A program made the translations under genes and the position numbers. A stretch of DNA of 64,000 nucleotides from contig CALVFT010000001.1 of NCBI GenBank assembly GCA_944326915.1, forward strand, positions 124,001 to 188,000, in the 5' to 3' direction. This document shows, one piece after another, positions 54,577 through 64,000 of the stretch. Origin of the DNA: Candidatus Gastranaerophilales bacterium (GTDB lineage Bacteria > Cyanobacteriota > Vampirovibrionia > Gastranaerophilales > Gastranaerophilaceae). The stretch's first letter is position 1. Each line of letters begins with the position of its first letter. The notes under the pieces were generated by a model. It was not told the DNA's origin, searched no databases, and saw nothing but the letters and a program-made list of their open reading frames with translations.

Positions 54577-55134
54577 TTATATTAACTCCCCTTTATTTAT
54601 ATCTTTTAATAATGGTTGAACTCTATCCTTATCAGACAAAACAGGCTCAAAATCTATTTCCCAATCGATATTTATATCCTTGTCACACCACAAAATACCT
54701 CTATCAGCTTGTGGGGCATATTCACCACTTGCTTTGTACAATAATTCTGCTTCATCTGATAGCACAACAAACCCATGCGCAAATCCTTCAGGAATAAATA
54801 GCATATGTTTATTTTCTTCTGATAATTCAACTTTTACATATTTACCAAACGTTTTTGAATTTGGTCTGATATCAACAGCCACATCATATATTCTACCTCG
54901 AGAACATCTTACAAGTTTTGCTTGTCCATATGGTTTTGCTTGATAATGCAAGCCCCTCAATACATGAGCAGATGATTTTGAATGATTATCTTGGCTAAAT
55001 TCAACATCAATTCCATTTGCGTAAAAATCAGACTTTTTATAGCTTTCCATAAAAAATCCACGATTATCCCCAAAAACTTTAGGTTTTACTAATATAACAC
55101 CATCTAGTCCTAATCTTTCAAATTCAAACGGCAT
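54577..55134 (-). CDS. rfbC: dTDP-4-dehydrorhamnose 3,5-epimerase
   Basis: Third enzyme of dTDP-rhamnose synthesis, a cupin. The 185 residues show KPKVFGDNRGFFMESY, FSQDNHSKSSAHVLRGLHYQ, DVAVDIRPNSKTFGK and FIPEGFAHGFVVLSD. It is first in the operon, with AAGGAGAG before the ATG, and divergent from the secreted protein gene at 55244. Confidence 0.95.
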   Translation of the reverse strand: MPFEFERLGLDGVILVKPKVFGDNRGFFMESYKKSDFYANGIDVEFSQDNHSKSSAHVLRGLHYQAKPYGQAKLVRCSRGRIYDVAVDIRPNSKTFGKYVKVELSEENKHMLFIPEGFAHGFVVLSDEAELLYKASGEYAPQADRGILWCDKDINIDWEIDFEPVLSDKDRVQPLLKDINKGELI

Positions 55135-55243
55135 AATCTCTCCTTAATCACTAATTCAATTATACACATAAATTTCAAAATTACCAACGAAGGGAATATA
55201 TTTTTGCAAAAATTCAAATTAGGATACCAAAAAAGGAGCAATC

Positions 55244-55786
55244 ATGAAAAATTTAAAAAATATTTTGGGACTTATACTTGCAATTATCACACTTGCATCA
55301 ACAACTGCCTATGCACAAGAACAGAAAATAAAATTTAATAAAGACACATATACCCTCAAAGATTATACAGAAAGACCAAATGAATATGAATATTTTACAA
55401 ATGGAGAAACTCCAGAAAATTGGCATTCTAAAATCACATTATCGAATCACCCTAATCTGACAAACGAAACAGAAGCAGCTGCTGAATATGCTCACAAAAT
55501 TCAAGAACAGACTCCTGGAGCTTCAGTACTTGTACTGCCTGACGTTGCTATGGCTGAATATATAACATTCCCTACAACAAGAGACTACTATGAATATAAC
55601 GCGTTGATATTTAAACCTTCTAAGACAAAAGGGCTAGATATGTTTAAATTTTCAAAACGATTTTATGCAGCAGAACTAAATAGCACTGAGGAAGCTCGAA
55701 AAAAAGCGATAAATTTTGCACAAGAAAATAGTGCTAAACATATGGAAATACTTGATAAAACAGCTCATAAGTATAGTATTGATTAA
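55244..55786 (+). CDS. Secreted hypothetical protein
   Basis: This 180-residue protein has a signal peptide (MKNLKNILGLILAIITLAST, cut after AYA). The mature part contains YTERPNEYEYFTNGETPENW and KITLSNHPNLT, mixed alpha/beta with no Cys. A strong AAAAGGAG precedes the ATG. The family is not recognised. Confidence 0.7.
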   Translation: MKNLKNILGLILAIITLASTTAYAQEQKIKFNKDTYTLKDYTERPNEYEYFTNGETPENWHSKITLSNHPNLTNETEAAAEYAHKIQEQTPGASVLVLPDVAMAEYITFPTTRDYYEYNALIFKPSKTKGLDMFKFSKRFYAAELNSTEEARKKAINFAQENSAKHMEILDKTAHKYSID

Positions 55787-55911
55787 TTAAGAATAAAATT
55801 TTAAAATTAAACATGTTTTTGTAAAGATTAATTTAAAATTCCCAAATTAAAAGTATTTGTGATACAATATTATCAAGTAATACAGTAAATTAAATGAGCT
55901 GGGGAGAGAAA

Positions 55912-58470
55912 ATGAGTAATCAGCAAAACATGTTTAGTGATGGGAAGATTATTCCGGTAAACATAAGAGAAGAAATGAAGCGTTCATATATCGACTATGC
56001 GATGAGTGTAATTGTAGGTCGTGCATTACCTGATGTTCGTGACGGTCTAAAGCCTGTACACAGACGTATTTTATATGCAATGAACGAACTTGGGATGACT
56101 CCTGACAAACCATTCAAGAAATGTGCACGTATCGTCGGTGAAGTGCTTGGTAAATACCACCCTCACGGTGATACAGCAGTATATGAAGCATTAGTTCGTA
56201 TGGCTCAAGATTTTTCTACAAGATATCTTACAGTAGACGGACACGGAAACTTCGGTTCAGTTGACGGTGACGGTGCAGCTGCGATGCGTTATACAGAAGC
56301 TAGAATGCATAAAATCACTCAATCAATGTTGGCTGACATCGATTGCGAAACAGTTGAATTTGAACCAAACTTCGACGGTTCATTACAAGAACCTTCAGTT
56401 TTGCCTGTAAGACTTCCAATGCTATTACTTAACGGGGTATCAGGTATCGCTGTAGGTATGGCTACAAATATCCCTCCTCATAACCTTTGCGAAATAGTTG
56501 ACGGTACAATCGCATTAATTGACAATCCAAATATTACGGTTGCAGAATTAATGGAATACGTAAAAGGTCCGGACTTCCCGACTGCAGCAACTATTATAGG
56601 TTTAAATGATATTAAACAAGCATATGAAACAGGAAGAGGCTCAATCAAAATGCAGGCCGTTGCAAGTATTGAAGAAATTGCAGGCGGCGGCGGAAGACAA
56701 GCTCGTACAGCTATCGTTGTAACTGAAATTCCATACCAAGTTAACAAAGCTATGCTTATCGAAAAAATTGCAGAACTTGTAAAAGATCAAAGAATTACAG
56801 GAATTTCAGATATTCGAGATGAATCTGACAGAGAAGGTATGCGTATCGTAATTGAGCTTAAACGTGATGCAAAACCTGATGTTGTTAAAAACAACTTGTT
56901 TAAATATACTCAACTTGCAACTTCATTCGGTGTAAATATGCTTGCGCTATGCGGTAAGCAACCAAGATTGTTAAACTTGTATGAAGTTTTATCAGAATTC
57001 GTAGAACACAGGGTAGAAATTGTTACAAGAAGAACTATCTTCTTCCTTAAAAAAGCAAAAATCAGAGCTCATATCTTGGCAGGTTTAATCATTGCACTAG
57101 GTTCTATAGATGAAGTAATTGAATTGATTAAAAAATCTAAAACAACCGATGAAGCTAGAACAGGTTTGATGAGCAGATTTGGGCTTGACGTTGACCAGTC
57201 AAATGCAATTCTTGAAATGCAATTAAGAAGATTGACAGGATTGGAACAAGACAAAGTTAAAGCTGAATATGACGAACTGGTTAAGAAAATTGCTGAATAT
57301 GAAGAAATTCTTGCAAGTCGTCAAAAAATTCTTGATATCATCAAAGGAGAACTTTTAGAAGATAAAGAAAAATACGGTGATGATAGAAAAACTCAAATTT
57401 TACCTGAACAAGGTGAAGTAACTATCGAAGATTTGACTCCAAATACTCCAATGGCTGTATTTATTACTCACCAAGGATATTTGAAACGTATTTCTTTAGA
57501 TACTTTTGAAAGACAAAATCGTGCAACTAGGGGCAAATCAGGAATAAAAACTAAAGAAGATGATGATATTCAACATTTCTTTACTGCAATGATGCATGAT
57601 AAAGTATTGTTCTTCTCTTCAAAAGGTACTGTATACAGCTTGAATGTATACGATTTCCCTGAAGGAGGCCGTCAAGCTAAAGGATTACCTATCGTAAATG
57701 TTCTTCCAATAGATCAAGATGAAAGAATTACAGCAGTAGTTCCTGTAAGTACATTCTCTAATGACTTGAACTTGATTATGCTTACAAGAAAAGGGTATAT
57801 TAAACGTATCGAGCTGGATAACTTCTCAAATATCAGAAGAAACGGTATCATAGCTATCGGTTTGGAAGAAGATGATGAATTATGTTGGGTAAAACTAGCA
57901 ACTGCAAGAGATGAAATTATCATCGGAACATCTTGCGGTATGGCAATAAGATTCCCAATCGAAGACTTGCGCCCTCTAGGTAGAAGTGCAAGAGGTGTTA
58001 CATCAATGAAATTGCGTACCGGTGATACAATCGTAGGATGCGATATTGTACCACGTGATTATGATGCTGATTTGCTTGTTGTAACTTCTGACGGATTTGG
58101 AAAACGTACAAAACTTTCTGAATTCAGAAGCCAAAACAGAGGCGGTATCGGTCTAATTGCTACTAAATTCAAATCAAGCTCATCTAAACTTGTTGCATTA
58201 ACTATCGTAAAAGAATCTGATGATATTATGATGGTTACAGCAAACGGTGTTGTTACAAGATTGAATGCAGGATCAATTTCTCGTCAGGGCAGACCAGCTA
58301 CAGGTGTTAGAGCTCAAAACTTGACCGAAAACGATACAGTTGTATCTGTAAACAAGATTTTGAATCCTGATGAAGATGAGCAAGTAAAAAAAGATGTAGC
58401 TGAAATGGATGCTAAAGAAGCAGAACAAAATGTTTCTCAAACAAGCTTGCTTGATAACGATAATAATTAG
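55912..58470 (+). CDS. gyrA: DNA gyrase subunit A
   Basis: Breakage-reunion subunit of DNA gyrase. The 852 residues (from ATG 55912, after GGGGAG) have the catalytic Tyr127 in [10 protein letters not shown]. The quinolone-region sequence is [16 protein letters not shown], so Thr sits at the E. coli Ser83 position and Glu at the Asp87 position. A coiled-coil arm precedes the C-terminal six-bladed propeller. The GyrA-box position reads [12 protein letters not shown] rather than the canonical QRRGGKG, a degenerate form that I recall also from cyanobacteria. An in-frame ATG at 55894 lacks a ribosome site. Confidence 0.95.
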   Translation: MSNQQNMFSDGKIIPVNIREEMKRSYIDYAMSVIVGRALPDVRDGLKPVHRRILYAMNELGMTPDKPFKKCARIVGEVLGKYHPHGDTAVYEALVRMAQDFSTRYLTVDGHGNFGSVDGDGAAAMRYTEARMHKITQSMLADIDCETVEFEPNFDGSLQEPSVLPVRLPMLLLNGVSGIAVGMATNIPPHNLCEIVDGTIALIDNPNITVAELMEYVKGPDFPTAATIIGLNDIKQAYETGRGSIKMQAVASIEEIAGGGGRQARTAIVVTEIPYQVNKAMLIEKIAELVKDQRITGISDIRDESDREGMRIVIELKRDAKPDVVKNNLFKYTQLATSFGVNMLALCGKQPRLLNLYEVLSEFVEHRVEIVTRRTIFFLKKAKIRAHILAGLIIALGSIDEVIELIKKSKTTDEARTGLMSRFGLDVDQSNAILEMQLRRLTGLEQDKVKAEYDELVKKIAEYEEILASRQKILDIIKGELLEDKEKYGDDRKTQILPEQGEVTIEDLTPNTPMAVFITHQGYLKRISLDTFERQNRATRGKSGIKTKEDDDIQHFFTAMMHDKVLFFSSKGTVYSLNVYDFPEGGRQAKGLPIVNVLPIDQDERITAVVPVSTFSNDLNLIMLTRKGYIKRIELDNFSNIRRNGIIAIGLEEDDELCWVKLATARDEIIIGTSCGMAIRFPIEDLRPLGRSARGVTSMKLRTGDTIVGCDIVPRDYDADLLVVTSDGFGKRTKLSEFRSQNRGGIGLIATKFKSSSSKLVALTIVKESDDIMMVTANGVVTRLNAGSISRQGRPATGVRAQNLTENDTVVSVNKILNPDEDEQVKKDVAEMDAKEAEQNVSQTSLLDNDNN

Positions 58471-58490
58471 GCTAATTACTGTAATTAATA

Positions 58491-58526
58491 AAGAAAAACA
58501 CGGGATTTAGATTCCGTGTTTTTCTT
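58491..58526 (+). terminator. Rho-independent terminator after gyrA
   Basis: Stem GAAAAACACGG / CCGTGTTTTTC with a short AT-rich loop and T tail. Confidence 0.88.
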
Positions 58527-58553
58527 ATAAATAAAAAATTTATTCTTAAAATC

Positions 58554-59291
58554 TTAGTATGGATAATCTTTTGGAAACTCCCAACCATTTGTTATCACAT
58601 CATAAGCACAAGTAAAACCTAAGTCACCTTTTTTACAATCCGATATCCCATTATAATACGGCTGTAGTTTATTATCCTTCAACATAAAATAATATATATC
58701 TCGACCTACCTGATTTGGCTTTTTATCACCATTAACATCTAAAATATAAATAATTTTAATCCCCTTATCTAACAATGTCCAAAAAACAGCTCCACTTACG
58801 TTATTTCCAAATAATATTGCAAAAGTTGTACCATCACTAAGCCTATACTGATATGTATAGTAATAAAGGCCGGAATTATGATACCAAGTATTACCTTGCC
58901 AATTATCACCATTCAACACTCTGTAATTTTGATCATAATTTAGGTTAATACATTTTTGTGGAGTATACAAACTAAATGTAGCTCGTCCACAATATTTACC
59001 ACTTACATGTTTTGAATATTCTTGAGCAATTATATCACTTTTTGTATTATCTTTATCTGTGTGATAGTCAACAAAATTCCAAATATTCGGTTCTCCAAGC
59101 TCAGCCACAACTCCAGAATGTGCATTTTGAACAGTAGAAGATAATTTTTTTAGGCCTGCTAAATAAACTTGATTTTGGTATTTACTAATAACAGAAGGTA
59201 AAGTAAATGCTGCGACAACACCGATAACTCCTAAAGTAATTAAAACTTCTGCTAAAGTAAAGCCATTTTTCTTTTCAAAGTGATATTTCAT
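58554..59291 (-). CDS. Type II secretion/type IV pilin-like protein, switch-cassette copy D
   Basis: The 245-residue prepilin-like protein has the leader MKYHFEKKNG and FTLAEVLITLGVIGVVAAFT. The diverged globular domain still carries the shared loop (ILDVNGDKKPNQVGRDIYYF) and ends FTCAYDVITNGWEF. The start is ATG 59291, 6 nt after TATACT and without Shine-Dalgarno. A G12 tract lies in the upstream leader ORF, out of frame. It is the most diverged of the four cassette pilins, yet its 70-nt spacing is the same. Confidence 0.84.
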   Translation of the reverse strand: MKYHFEKKNGFTLAEVLITLGVIGVVAAFTLPSVISKYQNQVYLAGLKKLSSTVQNAHSGVVAELGEPNIWNFVDYHTDKDNTKSDIIAQEYSKHVSGKYCGRATFSLYTPQKCINLNYDQNYRVLNGDNWQGNTWYHNSGLYYYTYQYRLSDGTTFAILFGNNVSGAVFWTLLDKGIKIIYILDVNGDKKPNQVGRDIYYFMLKDNKLQPYYNGISDCKKGDLGFTCAYDVITNGWEFPKDYPY

Positions 59292-59297
59292 ATCACT

Positions 59298-59325
59298 AGT
59301 ATAACATTTTTCTAAATTTTTACAA
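59298..59325 (-). promoter_or_regulatory. Conserved leaderless promoter of pilin copy D
   Basis: TTGTAA, 16 bp ending TGT, TATACT (59303-59298), then 6 nt to ATG 59291. Confidence 0.65.
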
Positions 59326-59340
59326 GAGAAAGGAAGATGT

Positions 59341-59394
59341 TCAATTAAGCTTTGAAAAGTGCCCCCCCCCCCCGAAATTCACAGTTCTTAACAT
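59341..59394 (-). CDS. Leader ORF with G12 tract, out of frame with pilin D
   Basis: This 17-codon frame (MLRTVNFGGGGHFSKLN) starts at ATG 59394 after AAAGGAG and ends at TGA 59341. Its amino acids before the tract differ from the other copies. Losing one G would fuse it in frame with the pilin at 59291 with no stop between. Confidence 0.5.
   Translation of the reverse strand: MLRTVNFGGGGHFSKLN
59362..59373 (-). repeat. Poly-G tract (12) of pilin cassette D
   Basis: Twelve Cs on the plus strand, 70 nt upstream of the pilin ATG and 21 nt after the leader ATG. Confidence 0.85.
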
Positions 59395-59464
59395 TGTACT
59401 CCTTTCTTTTGCTATTCTTTTCCACGTTTATTATAAAAGATTTTTTTATTTTTAACAAGACTGA

Positions 59465-61573
59465 TTACAATTTTAGCCACATGGCATCATATGGTTTAAG
59501 ACGTACTGTAAGTTTTTTGTTAATTACTCTTGCTCTCACCATTTTATCAGTAAGCAAATCTTTTAGATAAATATCTTTTTCTTTTTTACCAAAATCGTCA
59601 TTTACAAGGTTTACAGTCGCTTTGATTTTATTATCAGAAAGGTTATTTATTACGATAATCCTATCATTATCTAACGTACGCATATAAGAAAATACTTCAT
59701 TAGAGTCCGCTTTTACCTCATCAAAACTTCCCCTTGTAATTACCGGATATTCTTTTCTTGTTTTGATTAGCTTTTTCACCCTAGCATAAACTTTTCCGTT
59801 AAATGTATTTGGATTATGCATTGCGTTATAAAAAGTTTTTTGAGCAATAGGACCTCTGTTAATATCTCTACTATCAAAATAACTTAGTAAAGATACTTTA
59901 TTTTTGTTATTTTTTGATTTTTGTCTTAGCTCACGTAATTTTGCAGATTTTTTGGCATTTGCAAAATTGTTTTGAATACCTATCTCATCTCCATAATATA
60001 TAATAGGGATACCTGGCAAAGACATCAAAATAGAAAAAGCCATACCAATTCTGTCTGGATTATTATCTAAGAAATTCGCCATTCTTCCTGAAACACCAAA
60101 ACCTTTTCTGAATTCAGCACCTTTTGGGGACAAGTCATCATATAATAATTCACGAGTCTTTTGGTTTACCATTTCAAGGGTTAATTCATCATGAACTCTC
60201 AAAAATAATGCCCAGGCAGCTGAATCAGGAATTTTTGGAGTATTTTTATAAGCCTTCCAAAAATATTGACTATCAGCTTCTACCAAAGATGCCCAAATTG
60301 CAGGCATATATGGAAAATGATAAGCGATTTGCACTTCATCTGTTCTTACTAATTCTTTCGGTTTACCATTTATAACTTCTTCTACTTTTCTTTCAGTACC
60401 AAAATATGGCAAAATCTTTTTAGGATACTGACAAGCTTCCGCTTGGATTACCGAACGTGGAGAAATTGTTTGTAAATATGCACTAATAAGCTGAATTACT
60501 GCATGTGTTTTTGGCTGATTTTCAGCATTTGTACCGGCAGTTTTGTCCAAATATGGAATAGCATCCATTCTGAATATATCTATACCCATATTCGCCCAAA
60601 ATGCAATGGTATCAAGCACATAATACAACACTTCAGGATTTTCCCAATTTATATCAAGTTGGAACGGATAGAATGTGTGATATACATAGTAATCTTTTCC
60701 ATTGATTGTAACTTTTCTATAATGGCTATCGGTATTTTCAGGAAATATCAAACGTCTTTTAGATACAGTACCATCATTTTCAGTATATTCTACAACATAA
60801 CCTAACTTTTCATCTTTATATTTTTTGAACTCAGGCATTTCTGTACGAGTAACAAAATAGTTTAGTTTACTCACATCACCTTTTAGAGCATCTTGAAACC
60901 ATTCGTGTTGGTCTGAAAAATGATTCAAAACTAAATCAGCCTTTATCTTAAACCCTCTTTTTTTAGCCTCCGTCATAAATTGTTGAAACTCAAACATTCC
61001 ACCAAGATCCGCTCTGACATTTCGTGGATTTCTTACATCAAAACCGGCATCAGACATAGGAGAATCTGCAAAAGGTAATATATAAATAGTTGTTACACCC
61101 AAGTCTTTTAAATAATCCAACATCGGAATTAGAGATTTAAAAGTATTTGGCTTACCACTATCTGCAACACCAAATTGATCTGCATACAACATATAAATAA
61201 CTTCTTCTTTATACCAATCAGAAGATCTGTTTAAGTCATCACCATAAAGACTTGAGCCTCTTTGAGATTTTGCTTTTTTAATACTTTCATAAACTTTTGG
61301 ATATATAACATCTACTTGGTTTTTGCCATAAATATGAGCAATAGCTGTTTTCATTTCATTTTCAAGTTTTTTAGGAACTAACATTTCCTCAGAAGCTACA
61401 CTATCATTATTTTTTGGAATTACGACATCTTTAATTTTATCTGTAAGATGCAATTTAGAATCATTGTTAGTTGGATCTGATGTCGCTAACAAATCAGTAT
61501 TTGCAAAACAAACAGATGTATTTGCAGCCATAGACATTATAAGAGTAAATGAAATAAATTTCTTAAATAACAT
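59465..61573 (-). CDS. Secreted GH13 alpha-glucan enzyme, trehalose synthase/amylase-like
   Basis: This 702-residue GH13 protein has a signal peptide (MLFKKFISFTLIMSMAANTS, cut near CFA). The catalytic barrel shows ADLVLNHFSDQHEWF, the nucleophile Asp337 in FRMDAIPYLDK, the acid/base Glu379 in VIQAEA and the third acid in RVHDELTLE (Asp462). FRMDAIPYL and HDELTLEM are typical of the trehalose synthase (TreS) branch, where the Arg is usually followed by Asn rather than Val. TreS is normally cytoplasmic, so a secreted form may act as a glucan hydrolase or transglucosidase. AAGAG precedes the ATG. Confidence 0.85.
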   Translation of the reverse strand: MLFKKFISFTLIMSMAANTSVCFANTDLLATSDPTNNDSKLHLTDKIKDVVIPKNNDSVASEEMLVPKKLENEMKTAIAHIYGKNQVDVIYPKVYESIKKAKSQRGSSLYGDDLNRSSDWYKEEVIYMLYADQFGVADSGKPNTFKSLIPMLDYLKDLGVTTIYILPFADSPMSDAGFDVRNPRNVRADLGGMFEFQQFMTEAKKRGFKIKADLVLNHFSDQHEWFQDALKGDVSKLNYFVTRTEMPEFKKYKDEKLGYVVEYTENDGTVSKRRLIFPENTDSHYRKVTINGKDYYVYHTFYPFQLDINWENPEVLYYVLDTIAFWANMGIDIFRMDAIPYLDKTAGTNAENQPKTHAVIQLISAYLQTISPRSVIQAEACQYPKKILPYFGTERKVEEVINGKPKELVRTDEVQIAYHFPYMPAIWASLVEADSQYFWKAYKNTPKIPDSAAWALFLRVHDELTLEMVNQKTRELLYDDLSPKGAEFRKGFGVSGRMANFLDNNPDRIGMAFSILMSLPGIPIIYYGDEIGIQNNFANAKKSAKLRELRQKSKNNKNKVSLLSYFDSRDINRGPIAQKTFYNAMHNPNTFNGKVYARVKKLIKTRKEYPVITRGSFDEVKADSNEVFSYMRTLDNDRIIVINNLSDNKIKATVNLVNDDFGKKEKDIYLKDLLTDKMVRARVINKKLTVRLKPYDAMWLKL

Positions 61574-61635
61574 AGTAAATCTCTTTTTTTACCTCAGGCA
61601 AATCATCGCACAAACCGAAATATATGTCAATTTAG

Positions 61636-62040
61636 CTATCTTACCTGAAATTCGGCAGCAGCAAATCTTTTAGTCGGATTATCTTTTGAATATACCTGCA
61701 TTATATAAAAACCCTTTTGATTGATTACAACATAATCCGTAAAATAATTAATTTCTTCATCCTTCAACCGTACAGTCTTTGTCCAATACAAATTATAACC
61801 CAAGCGTCCATAATCATTATCTTTTTTGACAACTTGAATATCTAAATATCTTGAGCGAACTTTTTCTGGAATTAAGATAAGATAATATATCCTTTGACCT
61901 ACAGAAAAATAATCTGAATAATTCATCACCGTTTTTTCGGTAATAGGATTATTATTAAATAAAATTCCTGCTCTGTCTTTACAACCTGTAGTAAAAATTG
62001 TTACGAATAAAAAACTAAGAACCAGAAATAACTTTTTCAT
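61636..62040 (-). CDS. Small lipoprotein of unknown function
   Basis: This 134-residue protein has a lipoprotein signal (MKKLFLVLSFLFVTIFTTGC; lipobox TTGC) and a beta-rich mature part. It starts two bases after the stop of the TPR gene, so it is coupled to it. The family is not recognised. An envelope-localised partner of the TPR protein is plausible (inference). Confidence 0.75.
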   Translation of the reverse strand: MKKLFLVLSFLFVTIFTTGCKDRAGILFNNNPITEKTVMNYSDYFSVGQRIYYLILIPEKVRSRYLDIQVVKKDNDYGRLGYNLYWTKTVRLKDEEINYFTDYVVINQKGFYIMQVYSKDNPTKRFAAAEFQVR

Positions 62041-62042
62041 AA

Positions 62043-64000
62043 TTATTTTTCCAATGTTTGAATTCTTTCCTGAACAGCTTTTGCAGTAGCTGCATCTTTA
62101 TTGTGAACTAGGAAAATTTTATAATTTTTTACTGCTTCAATCTTATTTCCACTCTGTTCATAAGCAAGTCCTAATGCATAATAAGCATAACCATAGTTTG
62201 GATCAAGAGTGATTACTCTATGAAATGCTTCCTTTGCCCCTGAAAGATTTTTCAAATTAGCATATACCAGACCCAAATTGAACCATCCGTCAGCATAATT
62301 TGGATTTATGAAAACCGCTTTTTTATAATAATCTTGAGCCTTTAAATTGTCATTTTTTATTTTATAAATATTACCCAATTTCAAAAGAGTTTCAGAATCT
62401 TTAGCATTAATTTTCAAAGCATCTTGGTAATTGTTTATTGCAACATCATAATTTTTCTTTTTATAATTTTCATCACCAATAGCAATCAAATTTTTATTAT
62501 GTTCTAATTCTTGTTTTGTTATTGCATCTTCTGAATCCACAGACAATTTTACTTCTGAAATATTTTTACTGCCAGTCTCTGCATTCACATTAACGTCAGA
62601 CTGATATGAGCTTGAAATAAACTCAGCAAATTCCTCACTATATTCTTTTCTTTCCGGAGCCATGGAAATTGCTTTTTCATAAAACTCAGAAGCCTTATCA
62701 TTTACACCTGAACCTCTATATGCTTTAGCAAGTCCAAAGTATGCATTACTATCTTGAGTTTTTCTCTCAATTGCTCTTTCAAAACAACCTGTTGCAAGAG
62801 AATAATTCTTTTCGTCTAAAAAGACATAACCCTGTGCGATTAATGCAGATGTCAAATTGTTCTGTACAGCTGCATTATCCTTTGTTTTTAACAAATCAGT
62901 ATACAAAGCAATACAATCATTATATTGCTTCATTGCATGCAAAACCAAAGCTTTGTTTAACTTTACATCATAATCATTTGGCTTCACTGCAAGGACTTGA
63001 TTATAGAACTTTAATGCATTTGGAAAATCTTTTTGCAAATGATAACATTCTGCCATATCAAGCATCAAATCAACATCCTTTGAAGACTCAGCATTCAAAG
63101 CAATAGCTTTTTCAAAATTTATAATAGCATTTGGAATATCACTTTTTCTTTTATAGACAATACCTAAATTTCTGTATGCTCTGTAATCTTTAGGGTAATG
63201 CTCAATATACATCTTATAGCTTGCAAGGGCATCATCATTTCTGTCAATGTCGGCCAATAAGTTCGCGTAATCAAGCCTGATTGAGTAAAGATTTGGAGCT
63301 TGTTTGAATACGATATCATATTGAGCAAGTGCTAAATCATTTTTTTCCAGTTCTTGATAAGAAAGCGCCAAAGATACATGTGCGGAAGTATTATCAGGAT
63401 TATCCAACACAGCTCTTTCAAGAATTTCTGCAGCTTTATCATATTTTTTTATTTCAAAAAGTGCTAGTCCATACTTTGCAAAATCCTTAAAACTACCCGG
63501 ATTTTTTGCATACAAAGCATCATATTCTTCAACAGCTTTGTCAAACTGGCTATTTGCAAGATAAGCATTAGCTAAATTTTCTCTCGCTTCCCAGTGTTGT
63601 GTATAAGTTGATAAAAACTGATTATAACTATCAATTGAAGATTTATAATCCCTTAATTGATACTGAGCATTCGCAATATTTAAATAATTGTATTTATAAT
63701 TAGGGAAAATACTCATTGCCTTGTTATAAGATTGCAATGCTTCCATATATTTTCCTTGGCTTTCATATATGCTACCAATACTGATATGGACAAAAGCATC
63801 GTCTGGACGAAGTTCTAAAACTTTATTATAAACTTCTAAAGCTTTATCATACTCATCCATCTCACTGTATATTCCGGCAAGTTTTGTCATTAACATCGGA
63901 TCATTATGAGCAATACCTAATGCTTGAATTAGCTTATTTACAGCAGTGTTATAGTCCTGTTGATACTCTGCAGAACAAGCTTGTTGGTATAAAGAATTGG
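62043..64000 (-). CDS. Long TPR-repeat protein, 5' end beyond the window
   Basis: The frame is open to the right edge: codons before the first internal ATG (63896) read another TPR helix pair (YNTAVNKLIQALGIAHNDPM), so the true start lies outside. At least 650 residues are almost entirely TPRs (KALEVYNKVLELRPDDAFVH, NYADGWFNLGLVYANLKNLS and so on), interrupted at about 410-460 by an acidic low-repeat linker. Such proteins scaffold envelope or glycan machinery. No signal peptide can be judged. Confidence 0.82.
   Translation of the reverse strand, partial: NSLYQQACSAEYQQDYNTAVNKLIQALGIAHNDPMLMTKLAGIYSEMDEYDKALEVYNKVLELRPDDAFVHISIGSIYESQGKYMEALQSYNKAMSIFPNYKYNYLNIANAQYQLRDYKSSIDSYNQFLSTYTQHWEARENLANAYLANSQFDKAVEEYDALYAKNPGSFKDFAKYGLALFEIKKYDKAAEILERAVLDNPDNTSAHVSLALSYQELEKNDLALAQYDIVFKQAPNLYSIRLDYANLLADIDRNDDALASYKMYIEHYPKDYRAYRNLGIVYKRKSDIPNAIINFEKAIALNAESSKDVDLMLDMAECYHLQKDFPNALKFYNQVLAVKPNDYDVKLNKALVLHAMKQYNDCIALYTDLLKTKDNAAVQNNLTSALIAQGYVFLDEKNYSLATGCFERAIERKTQDSNAYFGLAKAYRGSGVNDKASEFYEKAISMAPERKEYSEEFAEFISSSYQSDVNVNAETGSKNISEVKLSVDSEDAITKQELEHNKNLIAIGDENYKKKNYDVAINNYQDALKINAKDSETLLKLGNIYKIKNDNLKAQDYYKKAVFINPNYADGWFNLGLVYANLKNLSGAKEAFHRVITLDPNYGYAYYALGLAYEQSGNKIEAVKNYKIFLVHNKDAATAKAVQERIQTLEK

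Overview
The window looks like a chromosomal segment from an AT-rich, Gram-negative-type bacterium of the non-photosynthetic cyanobacterial sister lineage (Melainabacteria/Vampirovibrionia, probably a gut Gastranaerophilales-like organism). This is inference. The support is a long NusB of about 219 residues (the cyanobacterial size rather than the ~140-residue enterobacterial size), outer-membrane genes (LptF/LptG permease, dTDP-rhamnose genes, a lipoprotein), many dispersed type II secretion/type IV pilin-like genes with the N-terminal motif GFTLAEVLITLG, and anaerobe traits such as a reverse rubrerythrin. I see no photosynthesis genes, tRNA, rRNA, insertion sequence, prophage or CRISPR array. 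The only structural RNA found is RNase P RNA (33373-33718).

Layout. 1-5.5 kb: secreted and TPR proteins, nusB, a small divergent HTH/unknown gene pair around a perfect palindrome, ftsY and an MpaA-like peptidase. 5.5-13.7 kb: cysS, a SpoIID-like/murJ envelope pair, a Sua5/TsaC-type gene, a repeat protein and lipA. 13.8-23.6 kb: lpd-alr, a LysR regulator, a small membrane-protein operon, proB-proA, a nitroreductase and tyrA. 23.6-30.9 kb: two pilin-like genes flanking mtnA, a membrane protein, ruvC and a LysM protein, then rarA and a solute-binding protein. 30.9-40.2 kb: small unknowns, two more pilin-like genes, rnpB, an lptG-type permease, gatA, another switch-type pilin and a (CCTAA)16 repeat. 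40.2-50.8 kb: dnaK, reverse rubrerythrin, an acyl-CoA ligase, miaB, a WecA-like transferase and glyA. 50.9-55.1 kb: a dTDP-L-rhamnose operon (rfbC-rfbB-GT92-rfbD-rfbA). 55.2-64 kb: gyrA, a fourth switch-type pilin, a secreted GH13 enzyme, a lipoprotein and a long TPR protein running off the end.

Two patterns tie scattered genes together. First, four pilin-like genes (starts at 24381, 28183, 37913 and 59291) share an upstream cassette: a strong Shine-Dalgarno, a short leader ORF, a poly-G tract of 9, 11, 10 and 12 Gs respectively, then exactly 70 nt to the pilin ATG. In all four, only tract lengths of the class 3n+2 fuse the leader ORF in frame to the pilin. Only the copy with 11 Gs is now fused, so all three frame classes are present. 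This is the layout of a family of phase-variable surface or secretion components. Second, at least 12 genes (ftsY, the spoIID-like gene, proB, tyrA, ruvC, the lysR-type gene, rarA, lipA, a CxxCxxCC protein and the four pilins) have a -10 hexamer ending exactly 6 nt before the ATG and no Shine-Dalgarno. This predicts leaderless mRNAs with a fixed promoter-to-start distance. The pilin cassettes combine both: a Shine-Dalgarno-led switchable leader ORF and, inside it, a leaderless promoter for the core pilin.
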